NCBI GenBank assembly: GCA_014549065.1
Contig: JACDOX010000067.1
Coordinates: 2,964,370-3,028,369 of the forward strand
DNA length: 64,000 nucleotides
From: Cardinalis cardinalis
Taxonomy: Eukaryota > Chordata > Aves > Passeriformes > Cardinalidae
Direction of reading: 5' to 3'
The translations under genes and the position numbers were made by a program. Shown piece by piece: positions 11,101 to 20,394 of this stretch; positions within the stretch are counted from its first letter, which is position 1, and every line of letters begins with the position of its first letter. The notes under the pieces were generated by a model. It did not search any database, was not told the origin of the DNA, and worked only from the letters and a program-made list of their open reading frames with translations.

Positions 11101-14100
11101 TTGTTGGGCTCTATTTTNCACCCATTTCCTGTGAATATACAGACAGTGCAATCATGTTTTTCATACCTACTTATCCCATGGACAAAGTGCTGCTTAGAGC
11201 TTATAATGGGAAACACAGATTCTAAGCTCAGCTTTTTAATCCTAGAGTGGTCCAAAACTCCCATTGAAATCAATGGCAGTTCTGGATACATTAAAAAATT
11301 ACCTTCTGCACCTCCATTTATTGTTTTCAATCTTAAACTGTTTAAGCAGTAACTTAAACACTGGCTTAGACTGTTAGTCCTCGTGAATGGTTGCTTATGT
11401 TTGGGGTTTTTTTCATTTGGGTTGGGGGTGGTGGCAAAACAGAACACAAANCAGAGCTCCATGAGACATCTGTGTATTAAATGGGGCATATCTCAACCTC
11501 TGCGTGCCTGGAACATGGTCCTGAACAAAAGTCAGAGTAGGAAGCTGCTGAATTTTTATCCTCTGGATATGAGCATCAGTTTAGAGATTATCTCAGTACA
11601 TACTGAGACATCCAGAGGTTTTAAGCTGAACACAAGAAACCTAATCTGCCTGTAGTTCATCTTTCTCTAGCCATTCTTTCAGCTAAGTGAGCCTTTGATT
11701 AGGCTCTGATGACAACTTAGACTTTAATTCAATAGGACTACTGCAGTCAGCCACAGGATTGAGAAGCTTCCAATCCCCTAACCAAAATTTAACACAAGTC
11801 TCAGTGCNTAGCACAACAAGGTGACAGACATGTTTGCACAATTCTGTACTTACTGAAAAAAATCTCACCAGCCAAAAACCATTTCTGTTTTATTACCATT
11901 CACAAAACATATCAGGTTTCCTATCAGCCATTATGGCCGTGCATTTGTCATTTTAATTTGTTGCAGTTATTTTCTGTTTTGCTTTAAGTTTTTATTATCA
12001 TCTGCTCTTGGTTCTGAATCACATTTTGTGTCATAGCTATTAGTGAACTTTACTCATGTTTTCCTTNTGCTTCTGCACAGTGCCATTAAAACCTGTAACC
12101 CTGAACATTAACAATATTCAAAGGCCTTGCCTCTAACAAAAAGTGACTCTGTTCCTTCCCTCTTGCTCTTCCATTTTAACATCTCTTGGGATAGCAATAG
12201 AATTACTTTCATTAAAAACTAACATTGTCTTAGCTGCAAGATGTCTGTGGTTGCTTTAAAAAATCTAAAAAAAAAAAAATCAAAGGGAGCTTGTTAATAC
12301 CCAAATAAAAAAAATAATCAAATATTCAATTTCTTGGTCTAAGCTAAAAGTTTTAACATTCTCTAATAATTTAACCTAAGTTGTTTTTATAATGTTATGC
12401 AAGTATTATGTTNGTTATTGGTAAAAAATAAAAATCAGTGCTCTAAAACGGAATCACATTATCTATCTTCAAACTTGGACATGTATAATGAGTGCAGGTG
12501 TGCCACTCCAGGACCAGCAGCCTGGGAGTGAGTAGTTTACAAGTTTTCTACTGTATTCCATTAGTGTGGCTNTAACAATGCAGTATATATGTTACANATT
12601 TTTACACAACATTTGCATAATCCTGTCTCTCCTTTGATACTGATTTATGAGTTGGGTAGGAAAGCGAGAGAGAAATCCATCCATGAGTTATTAATTGCTG
12701 TCTGGCCCAGTAGGACCTTCTAACCTCAATTTTCAAGCAGAAATCATTAATGTTAATAACATAAGGCCCCTATTTGTGAGCCTTAAAGGAAATTTGGGGA
12801 CAGGCTAAACAAAACATAATATAAGGAGAGAAGCTGCGACAAGCATCCCTCATTATCAGAGAAAATGGACAGTCTTCATTTAGCCTTGTCAGTGCACACA
12901 CAGTCATTTTATAATTTTTATAAAATTATTTGCATTCACCAGATTGCAGGATCCTACTGAGTTACCCCAACACCACATCTAGAGCACTTAAAAACACTTA
13001 ATAGACACTTCCATGAGGAAGGGTGCCTTCTTCTGAAATGTGTCAGTATGAAATACCTGTGCATTTATGATATCCTGCCTGTCTTTTGCAGGTGTGAGGT
13101 GGGAAGTACAGTCAGGAGAGTCCAACCAAATGGTGCACATGAATGTCCTAATCACTTGTGTCTTTGCCGCGTTTGTCCTGGGAGCCTTTATTGCGGGAGT
13201 GGCCGTTTACTGTTACCGGGATATATTTGTGCGGAAATCCAGGAAAATACACAAAGATGCGGAATCGGCTCAGTCCTGCACTGACTCCAGCGGGAGCTTT
13301 GCCAAACTGAATGGGCTGTTTGACAGCCCTGTCAAGGAGTATCAGCAGAACATTGATTCACCCAAACTGTACACAAACCTGCTGACCAGCAGGAAGGAGT
13401 TGCCTCCAAATGGTGATACCAAGTCCATGATGATGGACCACAGGGGACAGCCTCCAGAATTAGCTGCACTTCCAACTCCTGAATCTACTCCNGTTCTCCA
13501 ACAAAAGACTCTGCAGGCTATGAAGAGTCAGTCGGACAAAGCGCACGGCAACCTCAATGCTTCACGAAAGGAAACCCCCCTAAAAAGCCCTCAGTTTTTT
13601 CCTTCTAGTCCTCCACCCCACTCTCCTCTAAGTCATGGACATATTCCCAGTGCTATTGTTCTTCCCAATGCTACCCATGACTACAACACATCTTTCTCAA
13701 ATTCTAATGCGCACAAGGCGGACAAAAAGATGCAACATATTGATCATCCACTTACAAAATCATCCAGCAAAAGAGACCACAGGAGATCTGTTGATTCCAG
13801 GAACACCCTGAATGATTTTCTGAAACACTTAAATGAAACCACTAATAATCCCAAAGCAATTATGGGAGAAATTCAAGTGGCCCACCAGACTTTAATGCTG
13901 GATCCAATGGGCAATATGTCTGAGATCCCACCTAAGGTTCCCAACAGGGAGGCGTCTTTATACTCTCCTCCATCAACTCTGCCGAGAAACAGTCCCACAA
14001 AACGAGTGGATGTTCCCACCACTCCTGGAGTACCAATGACCTCTTTGGAAAGGCAGAGGGGTTATCACAAAAATTCTTCACAGAGGCACTCAATATCTGC

Positions 14101-14395
14101 CCTTCCTAAAAACTTGAACTCACCAAATGGTGTTTTGTTATCCAGACAGCCAAGTATTAATCGTGGGGGGTACATGGCTCCCACGGCAGGCACTAAGATG
14201 GACTACATGCAAGGGACGCCTGTCAGCGTTCACCTCCAGCCTTCCTTGTCCAGGCAAAGCAGCTACACGAGCAATGGCACCCTGCCTCGCACAGGAATAA
14301 AGAGGACACCCTCCCTAAAACCCGACGTGCCACCAAAACCCTCATTNGTCCCTCAGACGACACCAGTCAGACCACTGAACAAATACAGCTACTAG
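2034..14395 (+). CDS. SEMA6D: Semaphorin-6D, 18 coding exons (gene span)
   Basis: This is a class 6 transmembrane semaphorin, an axon-guidance and cardiac-morphogenesis ligand for plexin-A receptors that can also signal in reverse through its tail. I joined 18 exons by GT/AG sites; phases agree at every junction and give 1078 residues. Visible parts are a signal peptide (about 1-20), a sema domain (about 28-510), a PSI domain (about 514-568, with DPYCGW at 530-535), a stalk (570-661), a membrane span (about 662-684) and a cytoplasmic tail (685-1078) rich in proline and serine that ends LNKYSY. From memory the human long form has 1073 residues; the extra five here fall in the tail near 'NASRKETPLKSPQFF'. 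The start ATG has G at -3 and is followed by a good signal peptide. Five N bases fall in coding sequence (2111, 5852, 7558, 13492, 14347) and none breaks the frame. Identification is by recognised sequence, not a search. Confidence 0.97.
2143..3261 (+). other. SEMA6D introns 1 and 2, with a 9-bp minisatellite
   Basis: These introns flank exon 2. Intron 2 contains a short tandem array (about 3106-3142) of a 9-bp unit close to GTATTAAAT, roughly four copies with point changes. Nothing coding besides exon 2 is seen. Confidence 0.7.
2529..2640 (+). CDS. SEMA6D: SEMA6D exon 2: start of sema domain
   Basis: Acceptor AG is at 2527-2528 and donor GTAATT at 2641. It encodes residues 37-74, beginning at the conserved YSRQYPVFRGRPSGNESQHR region and ending in LKIRDTLYITGR, the first sema blades. 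One potential N-glycosylation site (NES) is present. Confidence 0.95.
3262..3322 (+). CDS. SEMA6D: SEMA6D exon 3: sema domain
   Basis: Acceptor AG is at 3260-3261 and donor GTGAGT at 3323. It encodes residues 74-94 (DQVYTVNLNEVPKSEVIPSK), the first beta-propeller blade, and ends on a codon boundary. Confidence 0.94.
3436..3498 (+). CDS. SEMA6D: SEMA6D exon 4: sema domain
   Basis: Acceptor AG is at 3434-3435 and donor GTAAGT at 3499. It encodes residues 95-115 (KLTWRSKQQDRENCAMKGKH plus K), which includes the conserved Cys of the N-terminal sema disulphide region. This is a phase 0 exon of 63 bases. Confidence 0.94.
3585..3686 (+). CDS. SEMA6D: SEMA6D exon 5: sema domain
   Basis: Acceptor AG is at 3583-3584 after a pyrimidine tract, and the donor GTAAGA is at 3687. 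It encodes residues 116-149, including DECHNFIKVFVP and VFVCGTNAFNPMCRYYR, which carry the sema signature CGTNAF and conserved cysteines. Confidence 0.95.
3907..3997 (+). CDS. SEMA6D: SEMA6D exon 6: sema domain
   Basis: Acceptor AG is at 3905-3906 and donor GTAAGA at 3998. It encodes residues 150-180, including ARCPFDARQTNVALFA, a hallmark semaphorin blade motif. Asp180 is split across the junction. Confidence 0.95.
4275..4394 (+). CDS. SEMA6D: SEMA6D exon 7: sema domain
   Basis: Acceptor AG is at 4273-4274 and donor GTAATT at 4395. It encodes residues 180-220, including LYSATVADFLASDAVIYRS and LRTIKYDSKWIKE. The exon is symmetric (phase 1 at both ends, 120 bases). Confidence 0.95.
4395..4840 (+). 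other. SEMA6D intron 7
   Basis: A 446-bp intron between exons 7 and 8. I see no repeat, exon or notable structure. Confidence 0.8.
4841..4929 (+). CDS. SEMA6D: SEMA6D exon 8: sema domain
   Basis: Acceptor AG is at 4839-4840 and donor GTCAGT at 4930. It encodes residues 220-249, including PHFLHAIEYGNYVYFFFRE, the conserved FFFRE semaphorin strand in the plexin-binding half of the propeller. Confidence 0.95.
4930..5657 (+). other. SEMA6D intron 8
   Basis: A 728-bp intron with a long pyrimidine tract (about 5600-5655) leading into the exon 9 acceptor. No other feature is seen. Confidence 0.8.
5658..5875 (+). CDS. SEMA6D: SEMA6D exon 9: sema domain
   Basis: Acceptor AG is at 5656-5657 and donor GTAAGA at 5876. 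It encodes residues 250-322, including YSRVARICKNDMGG, the most conserved sema motif, and WTSFLKARLNCSVPG. The N at 5852 is the third base of a Gly codon, so the residue is unaffected. Confidence 0.95.
5983..6114 (+). CDS. SEMA6D: SEMA6D exon 10: sema domain
   Basis: Acceptor AG is at 5981-5982 and donor GTAAAA at 6115, a weaker donor than its neighbours. It encodes residues 322-366, including SAVCAFSMDDIEKVFKGRFK. The exon is symmetric in phase (132 bases). Confidence 0.94.
6310..6465 (+). CDS. SEMA6D: SEMA6D exon 11: sema domain
   Basis: Acceptor AG is at 6308-6309 and donor GTATGA at 6466. It encodes residues 366-418, beginning PGCCAKHG and including LSFIKSHPLMD and EPWFTKTRV. The following intron is only 81 bp and is open in frame. 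Confidence 0.94.
6466..6546 (+). other. SEMA6D intron 11, 81 bp and open in frame
   Basis: The intron has a GTATGA donor, CTAG acceptor and a possible branch site near TTAATGA. It is a multiple of three and has no stop in the SEMA6D frame, so retention would insert 27 residues containing a basic run (KRKTR) in the sema domain. The inserted residues are not in SEMA6D proteins as I know them, so I treat it as intron. Confidence 0.85.
6547..6720 (+). CDS. SEMA6D: SEMA6D exon 12: sema domain; short form would end here
   Basis: Acceptor AG is at 6545-6546 and donor GTAAGT at 6721. It encodes residues 418-476, including RLTAIAVDHAAGPYQNYTVI, IFVGSEAGVVLK and LLEEIEAYNHAK. An NYT glycosylation site is present. 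If the donor is not used, codon 476 stays Lys and the next codon (6722-6724) is TAA. Confidence 0.95.
6721..7431 (+). other. SEMA6D intron 12 with intronic poly(A) signals
   Basis: This 711-bp intron starts GTAAGT, so read-through gives Lys476 then TAA. Near its 3' end two overlapping AATAAA signals lie at 7360-7369, followed by a T/G-rich stretch before the exon 13 acceptor. No coding exon is seen inside. Confidence 0.7.
7360..7369 (+). terminator. Overlapping intronic AATAAA poly(A) signals
   Basis: Two AATAAA hexamers overlap (7360-7365 and 7364-7369) in intron 12, about 640 bp after the in-frame stop that would end the short SEMA6D form. A TTGTTTTTG-like downstream element follows at about 7415-7425. 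Use of the site is inferred. Confidence 0.45.
7432..7572 (+). CDS. SEMA6D: SEMA6D exon 13: end of sema, start of PSI
   Basis: Acceptor AG is at 7430-7431 and donor GTATGG at 7573. It encodes residues 476-523, finishing the propeller (HHALFVAFSSCVVRIPLSRC) and starting the cysteine-rich PSI domain (CERxGSCKK). The N at 7558 makes residue 518 His or Gln; human has Tyr there as I recall. Confidence 0.94.
7672..7749 (+). CDS. SEMA6D: SEMA6D exon 14: PSI domain core
   Basis: Acceptor AG is at 7670-7671 and donor GTAAGT at 7750. It encodes residues 523-549, including CIASRDPYCGW and ACGRVTPGML, the PSI disulphide core. The exon is symmetric (78 bases). Confidence 0.95.
7750..8567 (+). other. SEMA6D intron 14
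   Basis: An 818-bp intron with an A-rich run at 8489-8501. Short open frames here have no recognisable domain. Confidence 0.75.
8568..8629 (+). CDS. SEMA6D: SEMA6D exon 15: end of PSI domain
   Basis: Acceptor AG is at 8566-8567 and donor GTAAGG at 8630. It encodes residues 549-570 (TGGYVQDVEYGNTAQLGDCH), which closes the PSI domain with a final Cys. It ends in phase 1, the shared entry phase of the variable exons 16 and 17 and of exon 18. Confidence 0.92.
8974..9030 (+). CDS. SEMA6D: SEMA6D exon 16: stalk cassette, 57 bp
   Basis: Acceptor AG is at 8972-8973 and donor GTTAGT at 9031. It encodes residues 570-589 (EILPTTATPDYKIFGDPTS), threonine- and proline-rich stalk. Both ends are phase 1, so the exon can be included or skipped without a frame change. 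Stalk exons of SEMA6D are known to be alternatively spliced. Confidence 0.92.
9031..10841 (+). other. SEMA6D intron 16
   Basis: An 1811-bp intron. It holds a perfect inverted repeat at 9441-9468 and a stretch at 9711-9741 (TTGACTTCAACAGGAGC, then CAGGCC) that resembles an old amniote interspersed repeat. No extra exon is recognised. Confidence 0.7.
9441..9468. repeat. Perfect inverted repeat, 13-bp arms
   Basis: The arms 9441-9453 (AAATACACATTTT) and 9456-9468 are exact reverse complements with a 2-base centre, within intron 16. Confidence 0.85.
10842..11009 (+). CDS. SEMA6D: SEMA6D exon 17: stalk cassette, 168 bp
   Basis: Acceptor AG is at 10840-10841 and donor GTAAGG at 11010. It encodes residues 589-645, including SSASITTMASIPVISPKVIG and KFVVQDDPNTSDYSDPLSG, a Ser/Thr-rich juxtamembrane stalk. 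It is phase 1 at both ends, matching the alternatively used exon in mammalian SEMA6D isoforms. Reading past the donor adds 22 residues and then TAA at 11078-11080. Confidence 0.93.
11010..13091 (+). other. SEMA6D intron 17
   Basis: A 2082-bp intron before the tail exon. It begins with an in-frame extension of exon 17 to the TAA at 11078-11080. It has A-rich runs near 12260-12310, AATAAA hexamers at 12304 and 12427, and an AT-rich block at 12715-12930 that looks conserved in style and includes a small hairpin at 12906-12926. Confidence 0.7.
13092..14395 (+). CDS. SEMA6D: SEMA6D exon 18: membrane span and whole cytoplasmic tail
   Basis: Acceptor AG is at 13090-13091 and the stop TAG at 14393-14395. 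It encodes residues 645-1078 in one 1304-base exon. GVRWEVQSGESNQMVHM precedes a strong hydrophobic span (LITCVFAAFVLGAFIAGVAV) and a basic stop-transfer stretch (RDIFVRKSRKIHK). The tail has several proline-rich stretches (FFPSSPPPHSPLS, KPDVPPKPS), likely SH3 and EVH1 ligands consistent with reported Abl and Mena reverse signalling by SEMA6D, and a conserved end PVRPLNKYSY. The N at 13492 is silent (Pro); the N at 14347 leaves Phe or Leu. Confidence 0.97.
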
Positions 14396-15467
14396 GACAT
14401 GTCTGTGCTGAAATGAGTGTGGCACTGACCTGTACAGGTTCTGAAATGATGTTGTGGTAGACACATAAGGCAGAGACTTGCTTGTTACTAAGGAGAACAA
14501 AGTGGCCAAAGAAACTGTCTTTACTTGAGCAACATCTGTGTCTTGCCACATGTAGCTGTAGCAAGACTTCGTGTACTTGCTACCAGCAAACACAAAAAAA
14601 ACAAAGGAAAGTGCTGGTCATTACATTTCTTTTGTTTGGAGCTAAGGAGACATGTAGCACAATGGGGTGGGGGCTACGTTACTGTTCTAAATAGCTAAAC
14701 AACAGTTGTTGGGAAGAAATCAGTAAGCAAATACTTGAAAAATGGGTTCCATTTTAGACTGCCATTAAGCGTGGTCATTCCCATTAAATGTGAACATTTT
14801 ACTATGTATGCATTCACCTTGCCTCTTGCACAAATGTCAGAAAATGGTAATGTCTCGATGAATAGCTGGGTTAATAATCAATTTGCTGGAATTAAGTCTC
14901 TGGCCCAACTGTAGCATTATTTTTTTCTCTCCATGTGTGTGGCATTTTGTTTTTGCCACAGATAAAGCTGTGCGTGTGTGTGGATGTGTGTGTGTACTGT
15001 ACACACTAGGATGTACTTAGATTCCCATTGCATCTTTTATGCTATGGAATTGTTTACATTGAGCATGACTGAACAAACAGATGACTCTGCCTTCTGCAGC
15101 CCGCTGGGCTCAGCTGGAGCCAGCTGCGGATGAACTGCGCATCTCTGACAGCCTTCCGAGGGGAACGCCTGGATGAAAGAGCCACCCAGTCAAAGAGTGC
15201 AGATATGGTTAATTCTTCATAACTCTGTTATGCTGCTATTGATTCAGAGCTGTGCATTTCAAATCTAGTGTTTTGGGCTGGAACGGGGGAGTTTTGCTGT
15301 GTTTCCACAGTGCCTCCATCCAATACCTGGCCACTGTGAACTCGAGCCCCTGTACTTCTCACTGAGGGCAGCTAATTGTCAGTTCACTTGGCAAATGCCG
15401 GTGTAACTGGAGAAGGTCACGTTTTTGTTGCATTTAATAACGCCCTACACGCTGATAGACTCTTGTC

Positions 15468-15473
15468 AATAAA
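15468..15473 (+). terminator. Proximal poly(A) signal AATAAA
   Basis: The canonical hexamer lies about 1.07 kb after the stop codon and is followed by an A-run and G/T-containing sequence. It could give a shorter 3' UTR that keeps neither Pumilio-type site. Confidence 0.4.
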
Positions 15474-16553
15474 AAAGGAGGAACATTAATTGGCCTGGCA
15501 GAAGCAGTCTGTGAAAACTCAACAGTAGTGCAATCAATTTGTTTTTGTTGTGTAAAGTAAGGTTTGTTTTTTTCCAAAGTCATGCAGGTAATGACAATAT
15601 TCTGTAAATATTATGTGTGAGTTTACCTGAATCTGTGCATTTTGTGCCTTATTCATGCAAATGATAAAAGTACTAAAAAAAAATTAAATCTGTCAAGTGT
15701 TCTCACTATAGCACATATCTCCCGAGTGCCAGTTGTAAAACCTCTCAACAGCACCCAAAAAAAAAAAAGATAAAACACAAGAATAATTAATGGTAACTAA
15801 AGGCAGCCTACAATCCAAGAAGACAGCAGCATTAAATCACCTTACCATGATAAACATTCCACTCCAGCTCTCTGAAGGATCAAACAGTTATAATGTGAAA
15901 TCAAATGAGGTTTCTAGGGTAATGGAACACCTGCTAAAGTTGTGTAAGCTATTTAGTAGGGTTTACANTATCCACTTGCAGCTGATGTTCAACACAGATG
16001 GCTATTTTAGCTTGCAAACTACACACTACCACATTGTTTATTGAACATAACTATAGAAATAACCATGGCAGAGGAGTATTCATGAATTAGTGGGACAAAT
16101 AACTGCGACGGGTTTCCGAGACGGTGGAGATTTATATTATGTGTTCAAAGGGGAGAAAAGGTTAGTCACTAAAAACTGGATCTCTGTTACAGAACAAAGA
16201 ATAAAGGATAGAAGTAGTCATTTTTTTTCTTGTAAGGCTGTAAGGGACATTTATTTCCTGAGACCTCTGGATCCAAAAGTCAATGATCTTTATTCCTAAA
16301 CACTTCTGTCTTGCAACTAAAACACTACAGATTAATAACTATTAAAATGTATTCAGTTGTCAGAAGACACAAACTGATCCAAATTCACTTTACAAATATT
16401 AATACAGACTTGTGTGACCCGNAAGATAAATGTATGTGAACCCTGATAACCTCCTGTAACATTGTGCTGCCTTGTAGATGGTAATGTGAGTTCTCTCAGT
16501 ATTTATGTTGAAATTTCTAACATTCAACCTAGTCCTTATTCTGTTAATTTAAT

Positions 16554-16559
16554 AATAAA
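16554..16559 (+). terminator. Intermediate poly(A) signal AATAAA
   Basis: The canonical hexamer sits in an AT-rich context about 200 bp before the distal signal. Downstream GT-rich sequence is weak, so this is a secondary candidate. Confidence 0.35.
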
Positions 16560-16754
16560 AGATGCTTTATCCATTTGTGCAAAGGTAAACGCAGATTGTA
16601 TCTTTTTTAATGGTACGGCATAAAAAAGTAACCCTTAAATGAAGCTGCTCTATTACTATAGAGTACTTTAACATGTATAGATATCTTGTAAACTTGTATT
16701 GTGGATGTGTAAATAATACGTTCTTTGGGTTTTTAACACCGCATGTAAAGTCAA

Positions 16755-16760
16755 AATAAA
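16755..16760 (+). terminator. Distal poly(A) signal of SEMA6D
   Basis: AATAAA is followed by a plausible cleavage region (about 16772-16790) and then GT-rich DNA (GTGTGTAATT, GGTGCAGATGTGCTGTGG). It is the best candidate for the main transcript end. Confidence 0.6.
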
Positions 16761-18732
16761 ATATTCCCATGTACTGAGTGTGTAATTTCATTATTGGTGC
16801 AGATGTGCTGTGGGATTACTGTGGGGGAAATCTCTGTTTGCCTGCAGCAGCTCTGCGAGGAGGGCGCGGAGCCCTCGGCTGCTCCTTGGCCTGTGGGACT
16901 TGCAGGGTTGGGGTGACACACCAGGGTCCTGTGCGTCCTCTTCAGGCACTTTGAGCTCTGTCTCCCTGGCGCAGAGTCAGGTCTGTCAGTGACTTTGGGC
17001 CTCCTGAGGTAAATACAAAAATCAGAGTAGCCAGCATGAGGTGGCAGAGCTCAGNACAGAGTCAGGGCTGCCCACACAACACCAACATCATGCACTGAAG
17101 TTGATCCCTGGGGCTCCATCCAGGTTCCAGCTGGGCTCTAGTTCCTGCAAACCTTTCTTATTAAGGTNAAAAAAATACCAATTTTGTGCAAATAGAGTAC
17201 AGTTCTGAAAGGAGGTAGTGTGTTCCTTCTACAATGTAGATTACAAAGGACAGAGCTAATTCCTGGCCAAATTAATTGCTAACTCACATAGCAGGACATT
17301 CCTAAATACTTCTTAATGCTTAATAATTGAAACTCACATTTCAGGCAGACAGTTAAAGCCCAACAGAAAAATAGATGCTGTATATTTAGTATGTGCCAAC
17401 ATCCCACACAATTTTAAAATAATCAAGGTAATTTAGTATCAGAAAACAAATATAACATTCTTTTAATTAAAAGTTAATTTTAGCTAGTGGATAAAAACGA
17501 TTTTTTACAAGATTATGCTGTCAAGGTATTAATAATTTGAGATTGCTATGCATGTTATAACACTATAATGGCACCTTGTATCTTGCAAAAAAAAAAAAAA
17601 ATCTGAAGAAAAAAGAAATATGGTGCTTAAAAAGTTCCAAAGCTATAATGGCTCAATATATATTTTCTAGTACCAAAGAAAATTTCTGGTTTTTTATTAG
17701 CATGGGGTTTTCTTCATTGGATGTCTTCATATATGAAATGAAGCATCAAACACATACAGCTCTCACAACATGCTGCNTTCCTTCTTTAAAATTAGCTGTG
17801 CCTTTGGCACCAGCGTCAGCCAGGGTGGCTAAAGGCTTTCCCTCTGGAGGGGCTGTACCTGCCTGAGTCATCGTCAGCCAGGCATTNAAGGTCATTGTGA
17901 GAAAATTACAAATAGCTGTTTTAGTGCATCTGCAGCACAAATCCTGGGATAATTTTTGTTCAGAAAATGCCTCTATTTTATCTAAAATATGTCAAGTGAC
18001 CATTTTCTGGGGTTCCATGGTTTGGTCTGTATTGAACCAGCCTTCCCTTAACCAGTGCTGTGCTGGCTGTGATGGGTGTAGCATGGTCTGCTGGGCTACA
18101 TGGTGCATGCAAACACCACAGAAATACGTGCAAATAAATATTAAGAATTTGTTAAAAAAATAAGTACAAGAAAACGCTCCCTTTACTAACAGACATGGCT
18201 TGTATCCAATGACAATACCAAAGCAGCCACCTACAGCAGCCCCATTCTGAAAAAGAACTTCAGCAATAAGGAAAAGGGCTTAGCAAGAAAACAGAGCTTT
18301 TCTCCTCCAGTGCTTTCCTGGGTCAGCCAGTTGGTTTTAAGCATCCTAAGGTCTCTCTTGAAGAACAATCCGAAGCCACAGGTGACAAAGGAGCACATGA
18401 AGGGTGCTTGATGTGCCTGGGGTCACCCCAGCAAGGGGAGGTCCCAGGACTGTGGGATGTGGGGCAGGGCAGCTGTGGACAGGANGGAAGAGGAGAGGCT
18501 CCTGCTCAGCTCTGGCTTGCTTTGGGTTTTGTAGAAAAAAATAGTTTTGAACATAACACAAAACACCAAAGGGCTGCAGGCCTGTGCTAGTGAGATGATT
18601 GCAAGAAAACCAATTTGCAAAGCTGTGAGCAGTTATCTCTATGACTGCACTGCCAGAACAAACCTATGGCCTTTTAAATTGGGGTCTTAAAGTAATCACA
18701 GTAGTTAGAAAAATCAGGATGCCTCTGTCTTA

Positions 18733-18785
18733 GTGCTGTCTTGCTAATGACTCACTCTGTGACCCTGGGAAGATTATGCAGGGTT
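18733..18785 (+). mobile_element. Degraded MIR-like SINE fragment
   Basis: The stretch TCTTGCTAATGACTCACTCT, then GTGACCCTGGGAAG, follows the MIR core pattern (tag-ctgtgtgaccttgggcaag). It is short and diverged, so the call is tentative. Confidence 0.4.
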
Positions 18786-20394
18786 TATGCAGTAAATGGC
18801 TCCTCAGAATGCAGTGGGTTTAGTGCAGTTGGTGTGTTCTGTACTGTTTTCTTCTAATGCTTCCTTCTCTCTCTGTGATTCTGAGNACTAGCAAGGACAT
18901 CTTGCAGGTAAATAAAGGGAAAGAGAAATACCTTCCCATCTGGGAAAGGTTAGTATTTGCAGGAGTAGGGAAGAGTTGGTTGGTATTTCCCTAGGTGCCT
19001 ATTAATTTCATGGCATGGAAAAATATTTTTTAAAAATTGATCACNACAAAATACCTCATAAATGCAGCATCTGGACTTCAGCTGGGATGTGCAAGCTTTT
19101 CATATAAAAAGTACTACCAGGAGACCAACATACCAAGACTGCATTTGTTGTTCAAATGTCATCACATCACAGTATGAAAGAGCAGGAAAGCAAAGGATTT
19201 GGGAGGGAAAAAAAACCACATTAAATATTTAATTAGATTCAGCTTTNCTTAGAGAAGTAGAGATTCTCACCTTTTTATTCAACCCTGCTAAAGTTCAGCT
19301 GGTGTGAGGGCCTGACTCTGGTCCAGCCACTGCTGCCTGCTTGCAAACATTTTCACTGGCATATTGCATTGGCCTGGCACACATCTAAAATTATAATCTG
19401 TCCCAAACTCTCAACTGAGAAACTGTTTCTACTCCGCCTGAAACAAAATTTATTGGAAGTTCTGATTTTATTAGTGCATTCTGAATTCATCTGAGGGCCT
19501 GATTTATGGTCTCCTCACTTGCTTTTCTCCTACAGTCACTAATAACTTTTCTGAGCTCTTCTCATTAAAATTGTATCTAGATCCAAGCCTGTGTCCTACA
19601 GAGAAGGCTGCTGAGCAGAGCAGAGGTGTCAGAGGGTCCCCGCGTTTAGGTAAGGATTGAGAATTCCTTGGGCGGCAATGGTGGCACTGCATCCTCCCTA
19701 CCAGACTGGTGCCTCTGCCCTTCATGTCAGCCAGAAAGAGTGTTGCTTAAGCTCCTGTAATGTTTTAAGGGTAGGGGAAGAGAAGAAAATCTACCACATA
19801 GACAAGCTGTCCCGACCATTTTCAGGAACGATCCCCATTTGTTAACATAAAAGGAATTTAATGACAGAAAAACTTAATGGCCAAAAAAATAAATTCCAAC
19901 CTCCAAACNGACCTGCACACATCTTGCTGTCCTTGTTTTGAGGATGAGAAGCTGTTTTCCAGGGCAGAGACTTACTGAACTGCACANAAATGAGCAAATA
20001 CCAGTTCTCAGAGGAGGCCCTTCTGCAGGATCACACCTGGCTGCAATAGCTGGTTTGTAACTTTTTCCAGTAGCTGACCTTAGCCATTGGCAAAGGCAGT
20101 CCATGAGCTCAGTGGTTTGCTTCTGCAGCAGTATTGACAGCCTCTAACATATGTCTGTTCCTGCACAGAAATGGACAGCTGCCTAGTAAGAGAAGAAAGG
20201 TGGCAACTGGCTTTTAATTTGGGTCACTTCAAGCACAGGGTTATTTCTAAAATCTTTGATTTACAATACTGGCCTCACATGAGGAAAAAATAATCAGAAG
20301 CAGATCAGAGCAGATGAATCATAAAAGCAATGCATAAGCTAGCTGCACCTTCCTTTTCTGTGCACTGAATATCCATGTGATTACTCTGATTTCC

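Larger units (their letters stand above)
14396..16785 (+). other. SEMA6D: SEMA6D 3' UTR
   Basis: Untranslated sequence from the TAG to the most distal good poly(A) signal. It contains a GT-rich run (about 14971-14996) followed by its complement, Pumilio-type TGTAAATA sites at 15603-15610 and 16708-16715, and A-runs at 15675 and 15758. The last 250 bp is unusually AT-rich and smooth, typical of a conserved 3' UTR end. The length of about 2.4 kb is plausible for this gene. The exact cleavage point is inferred. Confidence 0.7.

Noticed and set aside
16567..16791. 74-codon minus-strand open frame at the SEMA6D 3' end
   Set aside because: It lies antisense to the AT-rich 3' UTR end and is best explained as a shadow.
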